Shown here: positions 1 to 5,547 of the stretch, one piece after another
Position numbering within the stretch: position 1 is the stretch's first letter
How the letters are laid out: each line of letters opens with the position of its first letter
Assembly: GCA_900556055.1 (NCBI GenBank)
Contig: USNJ01000071.1
Location: 1-9,631, forward strand
From: an uncultured Ruminococcus sp.
Lineage (GTDB): Bacteria; Bacillota; Clostridia; Oscillospirales; Ruminococcaceae
Length of the DNA: 9,631 bases
Reading direction: 5' to 3'
Position numbers and translations under genes: made by a program
The notes under the pieces: generated by a model
Databases searched by the model: none
Seen by the model: only the letters and a program-made list of their open reading frames with translations
What the model was told of the DNA's origin: nothing

Positions 1-148
1 CATCTAAGCGTGAAGCCCCCCTCAAGATGAGATATCCATACTCGAAAGAGTGAGAGACCCCTTAGAGACGATGAGGTAGATAGGGCAGGGATGGAAGCAC
101 AGCGATGTGTGGAGTTGACTGTTACTAATCGGTCGAAAGCTTGACCTT
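1..148 (+). rRNA. 23S ribosomal RNA, 3' end (partial)
   Basis: The opening bases match the conserved 3' end of bacterial 23S rRNA (domain VI). They include the stretch ending in GGTAGATAGGGCAGGG, the block around GTTACTAATCGGTCG, and the terminal AAGCTTGACC that normally pairs with the GGTCAAG at the 5' end of 23S. The gene starts outside the window. The 3' boundary at about 146-148 is set from that terminal helix and is accurate to a few bases. It is transcribed in the same direction as the two tRNA genes that follow, so they probably share one transcript. No 5S rRNA follows within the window. Confidence 0.95.
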
Positions 149-208
149 AGAGAGTTATTGGAATAGAAAAAGATAGTTTGTGTGTGGTTTTGAAGGTACA
201 TACCTTAT

Positions 209-280
209 GCACGAGTGGCTCAGTGGTGGAGTATCGCCTTGCCAAGGCGAGGGTCGCGGGTTCGAATCCCGTCTCGTGCT
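209..280 (+). tRNA. tRNA-Gly (anticodon GCC)
   Basis: A full cloverleaf can be drawn. The acceptor stem is GCACGAG (209-215) with CTCGTGC (273-279) and discriminator T280. The anticodon stem is TCGCC/GGCGA around the loop TTGCCAA, with anticodon GCC at 241-243. The T arm carries GGTTCGAATCC. The 3' CCA is not encoded, so a CCA-adding enzyme must add it. It lies about 60 bases after the 23S end and is probably processed from the rRNA precursor. A small hairpin (AAGGT 193-197 with ACCTT 202-206) sits just upstream in the spacer. Confidence 0.97.
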
Positions 281-296
281 TTATTTAATTAAATAA
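281..296. repeat. Perfect 16-bp A/T palindrome between the tRNA genes
   Basis: TTATTTAATTAAATAA equals its own reverse complement. It occupies the first half of the 32-base spacer between tRNA-Gly and tRNA-Gln, directly after the tRNA-Gly discriminator base. It contains only A and T, so it is most simply a low-complexity spacer cut out during tRNA maturation. A functional role is not supported. Confidence 0.6.
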
Positions 297-312
297 TAGT
301 ATTATAGTATAT

Positions 313-384
313 AGCGCTATCGCCAAATGGTAAGGCACTGGATTCTGATTCCAGCATTTCCAGGTTCGAATCCTGGTAGCGCTG
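313..384 (+). tRNA. tRNA-Gln (anticodon CTG)
   Basis: The acceptor stem is AGCGCTA (313-319) with TAGCGCT (377-383) and discriminator G384. The anticodon stem is CTGGA (338-342)/TCCAG (350-354) around TTCTGAT, with anticodon CTG at 345-347 reading CAG codons. The T stem is CCAGG (360-364)/CCTGG (372-376) with loop TTCGAAT. The body closely follows the standard bacterial tRNA-Gln pattern, including the D arm ATCGCCAAATGGTAAGGCA. No CCA is encoded. A terminator hairpin begins seven bases after the discriminator, making this the last gene of the rRNA/tRNA transcript. Confidence 0.97.
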
Positions 385-390
385 CGAAAG

Positions 391-428
391 ATCCCAGAAC
401 TTTGGTCATCAAGGTCCTGGGATTTTTT
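391..428 (+). terminator. Rho-independent terminator of the rRNA/tRNA operon
   Basis: ATCCCAG (391-397) pairs with CTGGGAT (417-423). The inner arms ACTTTG and CAAGGT extend the stem past one A/C mismatch and include a G-U pair. A run of six T (423-428) follows, overlapping the last stem base. The position, straight after the last tRNA, is right for an operon terminator. The 3' arm and T run also read as the codons for IKVLGFF of the permease remnant that continues downstream, so the terminator may have been created or altered at a rearrangement junction. Confidence 0.8.
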
Positions 429-698
429 GATGGTGAGGTCTCGGCGTACATATACAGGGAAAACATCGTTTCGGCGGTGCTTGGAACGGTACTGGGACTT
501 GTCCTCGGCATATTCCTTTCGGATTTCGTAATATCGACCGCTGAGGTTGACGCAGTAATGTTCGCACCCGATATACCTGCATACTGCTTTGTTTATGCGG
601 CTCTGATGACGGCTGTATTTGCTGTTGCGGTCAATGTTATACTGCATTTCAGACTTAAAAAGATAGATATGGCTGCTTCTCTGAAGGCTATTGAATAA
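408..698 (+). pseudogene. C-terminal remnant of an FtsX/MacB-type ABC transporter permease
   Basis: In the frame ending at the TAA 696-698, about 96 residues read as the end of an FtsX-like permease. A KVLGFFDGEVSAYIYREN stretch is followed by a membrane segment (AVLGTVLGLVLGIFLSDFVI), a short loop with EVDAVMFAPDIPA, a second membrane segment (CFVYAALMTAVFAVAVNVIL), and the typical basic ending LKKIDMAASLKAIE. In the family, this part follows a large extracytoplasmic domain and the first transmembrane helices, several hundred residues that are absent here. The open frame continues back only through tRNA-Gln, so there is no plausible start codon or ribosome site. The intact protein would have moved lipids, peptides or other envelope substrates with an ATPase partner. 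This remnant is almost certainly non-functional, and the family call is from recognised sequence pattern. Confidence 0.75.
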
Positions 699-700
699 AC

Positions 701-705
701 GGAGG
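701..705 (+). promoter_or_regulatory. Ribosome binding site for galT
   Basis: GGAGG lies eight bases upstream of the ATG at 714, only two bases after the permease remnant's stop codon. This fixes the galT start. No convincing promoter is visible between the terminator at 428 and this site, so what transcribes galT is unclear. Confidence 0.8.
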
Positions 706-713
706 TTATAAAA

Positions 714-2213
714 ATGATCTGTACTGATATCGACCGTCTTGTTTCATACGGCGTAAAAACGGGACTTATCACTGAGGAGGACAGGATATACACTGTCAAC
801 AGACTGCTTGAACTGCTGAAGCTTGAAAGCTATGAGCCGACAGGCGCAGATGCTGAGGTATCCGATCTCGAGGATATCCTGAAAAATCTGTTGGATTATG
901 CGTGCGAAAAGGGCATAGTTCCCGAAAACAGCGTTGTTTACCGTGATCTTTTCGATACTGAGCTTATGAGCGTGATGGTGTCAAAGCCCTCTGAGGTATC
1001 TGCAAAATTTTTCTCGCTTTATGAGAAGTCACCCAAGGAAGCAACTGATTTTTACTATAAGATGAGCTGCGACAGCGACTATATCCGCCGCTACCGCATA
1101 GCAAGGGATATGAAGTGGAAGTCGGAAACCGAGTACGGCGAGCTGGATATCACTATAAATCTTTCAAAGCCCGAAAAGGATCCGAAGGCTATCGCCGCTG
1201 CGAAGAATGCAAAGCAGACAGGCTATCCGAAGTGCCTTCTCTGCGCTGAAAATGTCGGTTACAGCGGACGCATAAATCACCCTGCAAGGCAGAACCACCG
1301 TGTTATCCCCGTAACTATAAACGGCGAACCGTGGGCTATGCAGTATTCACCGTATGTTTATTACAACGAGCATTGTATCCTTCTCAATAAAAAGCACGTT
1401 CCCATGAAGATCGACAAGGCGGCATTCAAAAAGCTGTTCGATTTTGTAAGGCTTTTCCCGCATTATTTTATCGGATCAAATGCAGATCTGCCTATCGTAG
1501 GCGGTTCTATACTTGCACATGAGCATTTCCAGGGCGGACATTACACATTTGCAATGGCAAAAGCACCCGTTGAACGCAGATATACCGTAAAGGGTTATGA
1601 AGATGTCGATGTAGGACGTGTAAAGTGGCCTATGTCCGTTATCAGGCTTTCAAGCGAAAGCTCCGACAGACTTGTTGAGCTGGGCGACAAGATACTCACC
1701 GCATGGAGAGCATATTCCGATGAAGCGGCAGGCATTTTTGCTGAAACAAACGGCGAACCGCACAACACCATCACACCTATCGCACGCATGAACGGCGGAA
1801 AATATGAGCTTGACCTTGTTCTGAGGAACAATATCACGACAGAGGAGCATCCTCTCGGAGTTTTCCATCCGCATGCAAAGCTGCATCATATCAAGAAGGA
1901 AAACATCGGTCTTATCGAGGTAATGGGACTTGCGGTTCTTCCCGCAAGACTTAAAAACGAGCTTGCAAAGCTTGCTGACGCTATCGTTTCAGGCGCAGAT
2001 ATCCGTGCAGATGAAGATATCGCAAAGCACGCAGACTGGGTGGACGAGTTCAGACCTAAGTATTCCGACATCAACAAGGATAACGTAAATGAGATCATTC
2101 AGAAGGAAGTAGGACTTGTGTTCTCGCAGGTGCTTGAGGATGCAGGTGTTTACAAGAGAGATCCCGAAGGAATGGCGGCGTTTGACCGTTTTGTTCAGAG
2201 CATAGGCGGATAA
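714..2213 (+). CDS. galT: UDP-glucose--hexose-1-phosphate uridylyltransferase, class II GalT
   Basis: This is a cytoplasmic Leloir-pathway enzyme that swaps UMP between UDP-glucose and galactose-1-phosphate, giving UDP-galactose and glucose-1-phosphate. The 499-residue length fits the longer class II (Firmicute) GalT rather than the roughly 350-residue class I. The hallmark is the block around residues 255-275 (SNADLPIVGGSILAHEHFQGG). Its HEHFQ stands where class I enzymes have HPHxQ with the nucleotide-accepting histidine. A second conserved histidine-rich block is at about 383-392 (VFHPHAKLHH), followed by IGLIEVMGLAVLP. A CxxC pair sits at 174/177. The start has a good GGAGG site. galK and galE are not in the window. 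The next gene is a metalloregulator 66 bases downstream on the same strand, possibly co-transcribed. The upstream neighbour is a truncated permease, so the original promoter region may have been lost. Confidence 0.95.
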   Translation: MICTDIDRLVSYGVKTGLITEEDRIYTVNRLLELLKLESYEPTGADAEVSDLEDILKNLLDYACEKGIVPENSVVYRDLFDTELMSVMVSKPSEVSAKFFSLYEKSPKEATDFYYKMSCDSDYIRRYRIARDMKWKSETEYGELDITINLSKPEKDPKAIAAAKNAKQTGYPKCLLCAENVGYSGRINHPARQNHRVIPVTINGEPWAMQYSPYVYYNEHCILLNKKHVPMKIDKAAFKKLFDFVRLFPHYFIGSNADLPIVGGSILAHEHFQGGHYTFAMAKAPVERRYTVKGYEDVDVGRVKWPMSVIRLSSESSDRLVELGDKILTAWRAYSDEAAGIFAETNGEPHNTITPIARMNGGKYELDLVLRNNITTEEHPLGVFHPHAKLHHIKKENIGLIEVMGLAVLPARLKNELAKLADAIVSGADIRADEDIAKHADWVDEFRPKYSDINKDNVNEIIQKEVGLVFSQVLEDAGVYKRDPEGMAAFDRFVQSIGG

Positions 2214-2230
2214 TGCGGCTGTTGGGAGAG

Positions 2231-2270
2231 GATATTTTCGTAATATCATTAAGCCATTTCGGCGGAATGG
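2231..2270 (+). promoter_or_regulatory. Two small hairpins in the galT-metalloregulator gap
   Basis: The 66-base gap can form GATATT (2231-2236)/AATATC (2242-2247) and CCATT (2254-2258)/AATGG (2266-2270). Neither is followed by a T run, so neither is a terminator. The second hairpin's 3' arm shares two bases with the GGAG (2269-2272) ribosome site of the next gene. It could slightly mask that site, but five base pairs is weak evidence. Confidence 0.3.
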
Positions 2271-2279
2271 AGAATCAAC

Positions 2280-2669
2280 ATGACAAATAACATTTACGAA
2301 TCAGGCGAGGATTACCTCGAGACCATACTTATCCTTGATGAAAAGACTAAGTATGTCCGTTCGGTCGATATTGCTGCCGAGCTGGGTTATTCAAAACCAA
2401 GCGTAAGCCGTGCGATGGGAATTCTCAAAGCAAATGGACTTATCACAGTTGAACATGACGGACAGATCAAGCTGACAAAAGCCGGATTAAAACGTGCAAA
2501 TGAGGTTTACGACCGTCACAGGCTGATAAAGAAGTTTTTTGAACATATCCTGGGTGTCAATCCGGTCACTGCCGAGGAGGATGCCTGCAAGGTCGAGCAT
2601 GTTATCAGCGAGGAAACGTTCCTGCGCCTGAGATCCTATGTTGAAGAACATATTGACAGCGATAAATAA
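2280..2669 (+). CDS. DtxR/MntR-family metal-dependent transcriptional repressor
   Basis: A 129-residue DNA-binding regulator that in this family senses Mn2+ or Fe2+ and represses metal uptake genes. The N-terminal winged helix carries EDYLETIL (10-17), a helix-turn-helix at about 25-54 (VRSVDIAAELGYSKPSVSRAM, then the wing), and the dimerisation/metal part from about 74 on. Aligned by eye, candidate ligands are D11 and E14 near the N-terminus, H80, then C103, E106 and H107. D11 is the MntR-type residue, while C103 sits where DtxR/IdeR has its cysteine and Bacillus MntR has a glutamate, so the metal preference cannot be called. There is no C-terminal SH3-like domain, as in short MntR-type members. 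GGAG (2269-2272) lies seven bases before the ATG. No metal transporter is adjacent, so its targets must lie elsewhere. Confidence 0.9.
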   Translation: MTNNIYESGEDYLETILILDEKTKYVRSVDIAAELGYSKPSVSRAMGILKANGLITVEHDGQIKLTKAGLKRANEVYDRHRLIKKFFEHILGVNPVTAEEDACKVEHVISEETFLRLRSYVEEHIDSDK

Positions 2670-2673
2670 AAAA

Positions 2674-2707
2674 ACGTCCGCAGAAATTATCTGCGGACGT
2701 AATTTTT
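2674..2707. terminator. Bidirectional rho-independent terminator
   Basis: A perfect 11-bp stem, ACGTCCGCAGA (2674-2684) with TCTGCGGACGT (2690-2700), closes a five-base loop. An A run precedes it and a T run follows (2703-2709 region). It sits between converging genes, the metalloregulator (+) and the FliD-like gene (-), and the flanking A and T runs let it work on both strands. Confidence 0.93.
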
Positions 2708-2710
2708 TTG

Positions 2711-3403
2711 TTATACAAGAAGATTAAGCGATGAGCCGGATGTGTAGGAAGCTATCCATTCTTCAATGCCGGATGCGCTGTATGTCTGGTAAGTGCTTTT
2801 CGGTGTTTCAGCGAGGGTGGAGAACTGCGATGCTTTCTGAGAGATCCTCGATGCATATGAGTTTTCTCCGCCGAATACCGATTTTACAAACCTTGCATCA
2901 GCGTTTTTCAGAGTTTCTTCATTAAGAGAAAGGGAATTGTCCTTGTTTACGGTAATTCCGACCTTTTCAAGAAGCTTTTCATTTGCGGAAGTGGAACCTA
3001 CCATGAATGATGCTTTTTTGAGGACATTCACATTATCTGACTTTGCAGCAGCTTCCTTTGTGCTGTTATAGCTGCTTACAAAATCTTTTGCGGCAGCGAG
3101 CAGCTTATCCGAATCAACGGAATATGTACCGTCTTCATTGACCTTTACGGCTGATGAAAGCTTGTCTGCTGCGGTTTTCAGGCTGTCAGCGGAAGATTTC
3201 AGTGCTGTATCGGTCTTGGATACCTTTGCAGCCGCCTCCCGAGTTTTCCAGGATTTGGCAAGTTTAGCATACTGCGCCTTCAGATCGGAGCTGTTTGCCT
3301 TGAATTCTTCGTATCTCTTAGCGATCGAAGTCATATCTGAAAGAGATGATGACGTATATATGCTGCTGTAATTGAGCATTGAATTAATAGGTGAAATTGC
3401 CAT
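2711..3403 (-). CDS. Small flagellar-cap (FliD C-terminal domain)-like protein
   Basis: 230 residues from the ATG at 3403, chosen because AGGAGGT lies seven bases upstream. An earlier in-frame ATG at 3439 has no such site and falls next to the promoter -10. The protein is rich in Ser, Ala and Lys, has no cysteine and no signal peptide or membrane segment. The N-terminal 20-85 looks helical and coiled-coil-like. The stretch FVSSYNSTKEA (108-118), then VGITVNKDNSLSLNEETLK (148-166) and VKSVFG (173-178) follow the FliD C-terminal domain pattern (FVxxYN, then xxGIxxxxxGxLxLDExxLKxA, then VxxLF). Full FliD is about 400-600 residues, so the N-terminal half is missing. No flagellar gene is nearby. 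It could be an exported filament- or cap-related protein or a co-opted domain; the function is unknown. Confidence 0.65.
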   Translation of the reverse strand: MAISPINSMLNYSSIYTSSSLSDMTSIAKRYEEFKANSSDLKAQYAKLAKSWKTREAAAKVSKTDTALKSSADSLKTAADKLSSAVKVNEDGTYSVDSDKLLAAAKDFVSSYNSTKEAAAKSDNVNVLKKASFMVGSTSANEKLLEKVGITVNKDNSLSLNEETLKNADARFVKSVFGGENSYASRISQKASQFSTLAETPKSTYQTYSASGIEEWIASYTSGSSLNLLV

Positions 3404-3441
3404 ATGCCATACCTCCTGATATAATTTTCCTTTATACACAT

Positions 3442-3470
3442 ATTATAGCACGTCTAAACTGCGTTGTCAA
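3442..3470 (-). promoter_or_regulatory. Perfect-consensus SigA promoter for the FliD-like gene
   Basis: On the minus strand TTGACA (3465-3470) and TATAAT (3442-3447) are separated by exactly 17 bases, with TGC just before the -10 (extended -10). All twelve hexamer positions match consensus. The expected transcript start is near 3435, leaving a leader of roughly 30 bases before the ATG at 3403. This is a housekeeping promoter, not the TAAA/GCCGATAA type used by the flagellar sigma factor. It implies strong, constitutive expression. Confidence 0.93.
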
Positions 3471-3497
3471 CAGTTTATTTATATTTTTGCCTGAGAT

Positions 3498-5294
3498 TTA
3501 ATCAAGAGCATATTTCTGCTTGTAGAATGCGGAAGCGTCCATAAATCCCTGATCGTTGCCCTGATGAACGTCCTGGATATATTCGTGCCTGTTGATGCCG
3601 TCCTTGCGTGTGCTGAGACCGAGGACATAAACAGCGGAGTTTGAACAGTGGTCGGAGATCCTTTCGAGATTTATCAGCATATCGAGGAAGATAATTCCCG
3701 CATCGACCTGGCACATACCGTTTTTGAGACGGTCGATATGACGGTTTTTGAGTGTTTCATTCAGGTAGTCGATGACCTCTTCAAGCGGTTCTATGCGCAT
3801 AGCAACGGTTGCGTCCTTCTTTTCGGCAGCATCTATCGCCATGGTGATTATCTCTTCGACAGCGTTTGCGATCACTGTGAATTCAGCCATAGCCTTAGGC
3901 GAGAAGCGCAGACCCTTGGAATTCAGCTCTTCTGCGCTCTCGACCAGATTTATCGAGTAATCGCCGATCCTTTCAAATTCGGAAAGAAGGTGAAGCAGCG
4001 CAGTCACGGTTCGGCTCTCGTATTCTGTAAGCTCGCAGTCGGTCAGCTTGACCAGATAAGCGTTCAGCTTGTCTTCGGTAGCGTCGATAATATCTTCGCG
4101 TGCATATATGTTTTCGACGGTTTTTTTGTCATACTCATTAAAAAGAGTGCGCATTTTTACATAGTTCTGTCTTGCCATTGTACCCATGCTGATGACAGTT
4201 TTCATAGCCTGCTGGAGAGCGAGGGAGGGAGATTTCAGCAGACGTTCATCAAGAAACTGAGTGCCGGAAGCCTCGGTGATATCGTCGTCGGATGTTTCCG
4301 TGTCCCTGATCGTTTTGCACGCAAGGAATTCAAGCACCTTATGAAATGGGATAAATATGGCAGTTACAATAATATTGAACAGGGTATGGAAGTTTGCAAT
4401 TCCGCCCATGTCGATCGTATCGTTCCAGAATGAAAAGCCTACTGCATACTGGAATGTATAAACAACAATAAGGAATATGGCAGTGCCGACTACATTGAAA
4501 TAGAGATGCACCATAGCTGCTCTTTTTGCATTCTTGTTTGCTCCGACAGATGAGATCAGCGGAACAACGCAGGTTCCGATGTTCTGTCCCATGATTATCG
4601 GGAAAACAGAGGAGAACGTTAGCACGCCTGTTGTGGAGATAGCCTGAAGGATTCCGACAGAAGCCGAGGAGCTCTGAAGGATCGCAGTAACGACAGCACC
4701 GACGATAACGCCGAGAATAGGATTGGAAAGGGAAGAGAACAGCACTCTGAATGCAGGAAGCTCGGAAAGCGGAGAAACAGAATCCGTCATGGAAAGCATT
4801 CCCGTAAACAGGATTCCGACACCGAGGAAGATCTCGCCTGCTGTCTTTCCGCTGTCTTTTTTGGACATCATATAGATGATTATTCCGATGATTGAGATAA
4901 GCGGCGCAAGCGTTGACGGACTGAGGAGTGAGAGCGCAGAACCTACTCCTTCGCTGCTTTCGAGATCGCCGAGGCGAAGGATCTGTCCCGTGATGGTAGT
5001 ACCGATGTTTGCACCCATTATAACGCCGACAGCCGATGAAAGCTTAAGAATGCCTGCATTGACAAGTCCGACAACGATAACAGTAGTTGCGCCCGAACTT
5101 TGAACTGCGGCGGTAACAAATGCGCCGAGAAGGACGCTTTTGAAGATGTTGTTTGTAAGGCTTTCGAGTATCTTCTCCATTCTGCCGCTTGAAAGCTTTT
5201 CGAGTCCGCTTCCGAGCATTGCCATTCCATAGAGAAAAAGAGCAATTCCGCCGAACATTCCGATGAAAATCCGAATATAGTCTATGCCGGTCAT
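3498..5294 (-). CDS. Na+/phosphate cotransporter with C-terminal PhoU-like domain
   Basis: A 598-residue inner-membrane protein of the NptA/YjbB type. The N-terminal 330 residues hold two inverted Na_Pi_cotrans repeats, each with the signature glutamine-serine motif: QSSGATT (65-71) with GANIGTT (94-100), and QSSSAS (207-212) with GQNIGT (236-241). From about 355 on, a soluble helical PhoU-like domain carries two metal-site motifs, E439xxRxxDxxxN449 and N542xxRxxDxxxN552. The family couples sodium to phosphate movement (import or export), and the PhoU part is thought to gate it according to phosphate status. GGAAAGG lies about 10 bases before the ATG. It has its own promoter (5343-5348) and no clear terminator before the next promoter at 3470, so some readthrough into the FliD-like gene is likely. 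No pst or pho genes are in the window. Confidence 0.93.
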   Translation of the reverse strand: MTGIDYIRIFIGMFGGIALFLYGMAMLGSGLEKLSSGRMEKILESLTNNIFKSVLLGAFVTAAVQSSGATTVIVVGLVNAGILKLSSAVGVIMGANIGTTITGQILRLGDLESSEGVGSALSLLSPSTLAPLISIIGIIIYMMSKKDSGKTAGEIFLGVGILFTGMLSMTDSVSPLSELPAFRVLFSSLSNPILGVIVGAVVTAILQSSSASVGILQAISTTGVLTFSSVFPIIMGQNIGTCVVPLISSVGANKNAKRAAMVHLYFNVVGTAIFLIVVYTFQYAVGFSFWNDTIDMGGIANFHTLFNIIVTAIFIPFHKVLEFLACKTIRDTETSDDDITEASGTQFLDERLLKSPSLALQQAMKTVISMGTMARQNYVKMRTLFNEYDKKTVENIYAREDIIDATEDKLNAYLVKLTDCELTEYESRTVTALLHLLSEFERIGDYSINLVESAEELNSKGLRFSPKAMAEFTVIANAVEEIITMAIDAAEKKDATVAMRIEPLEEVIDYLNETLKNRHIDRLKNGMCQVDAGIIFLDMLINLERISDHCSNSAVYVLGLSTRKDGINRHEYIQDVHQGNDQGFMDASAFYKQKYALD

Positions 5295-5312
5295 AAGTTA
5301 CCGTTCCTTTCC

Positions 5313-5344
5313 ATAATTCCCATAAATATTTCACACGGAATTAT
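5313..5344. promoter_or_regulatory. Inverted repeat across the transcript start of the phosphate transporter gene
   Basis: ATAATTCC (5313-5320) and GGAATTAT (5337-5344) form a perfect 8-bp inverted repeat with a 16-base spacer. On the minus strand it spans from the -10 hexamer to about 24 bases into the leader. It could be an operator, with half-site centres about 24 bp apart (a little over two helical turns), or a leader hairpin. No known regulator motif is recognised. Confidence 0.5.
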
Positions 5345-5351
5345 TATAGCA
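5343..5351 (-). promoter_or_regulatory. Extended -10 promoter for the phosphate transporter gene
   Basis: On the minus strand TGC followed by TATAAT (hexamer at 5343-5348) makes a perfect extended -10 element. The -35 region at 17-base spacing reads TTTATT, a weak match, which is usual for extended -10 promoters. An A/T tract upstream (5377-5399) could act as an UP element. The leader would be about 40 bases. Confidence 0.8.
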
Positions 5352-5376
5352 CACATGCGCTCATAAATAAACACAT

Positions 5377-5399
5377 ATTTTTTTAATAAAAAAATTTTT
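5377..5399. promoter_or_regulatory. A/T tract between divergent promoters
   Basis: T7, AAT, A7, T5 in a row (from 5378) gives nearly uninterrupted A/T runs, likely to be curved DNA. It lies about 30 bases upstream of the minus-strand -10 and 40 bases upstream of the plus-strand -35, so it could help either promoter. The rest of the 253-base gene-free stretch 5295-5547 holds only the two promoters, their inverted repeats and a leader of about 75 bases. Confidence 0.5.
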
Positions 5400-5430
5400 C
5401 CCGATATTCCGAAAATCATGTAAATATGCG

Positions 5431-5451
5431 GTCATTGATTGACATAATGAC
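5431..5451. promoter_or_regulatory. Candidate operator overlapping the -35 of the transporter operon
   Basis: GTCATT (5431-5436) and AATGAC (5446-5451) form a perfect inverted repeat with a nine-base spacer, and TTGACA of the -35 lies inside that spacer. A dimeric repressor bound here would cover the -35. No matching regulator gene is adjacent, and the regulator is unknown. Confidence 0.45.
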
Positions 5452-5467
5452 AGTTTTATGATAGAAT
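5439..5467 (+). promoter_or_regulatory. SigA promoter for the MFS / membrane / secreted-protein operon
   Basis: TTGACA (5439-5444, perfect) and TAGAAT (5462-5467, five of six) with a 17-base spacer and TGA before the -10 (extended -10). The predicted start near 5474 gives a leader of about 75 bases to the ribosome site at 5536. No other promoter is apparent before the terminator at 7771, so it probably drives all three genes. Confidence 0.88.
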
Positions 5468-5547
5468 AAAATTAACAAATTGTAAAATTGTGTTTGATGC
5501 CAAAAAAATAGCGTATCGGATCGTATATAAAATAAGGGGGGATAGCT

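Noticed and set aside
327..407. Start of an ORF (ATG at 327) reading through tRNA-Gln into the permease remnant
   Set aside because: The first part is tRNA-Gln and terminator sequence read as codons, and no ribosome site is present. Only the part from about 408 resembles a protein family.
2231..2247. GATATT/AATATC hairpin after galT as a terminator
   Set aside because: The stem is almost all A/T and is not followed by a T run.
3404..3439. ATG at 3439 as start of the FliD-like gene
   Set aside because: It lies next to the -10 hexamer, probably upstream of the transcript start. The ATG at 3403 has AGGAGGT at seven bases.
3648..4433. 261-residue ORF on the plus strand inside the phosphate transporter gene
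   Set aside because: It lies antisense to strongly recognisable PhoU and membrane motifs, has no ribosome site or family resemblance, and is explained by the codon bias of the real gene.
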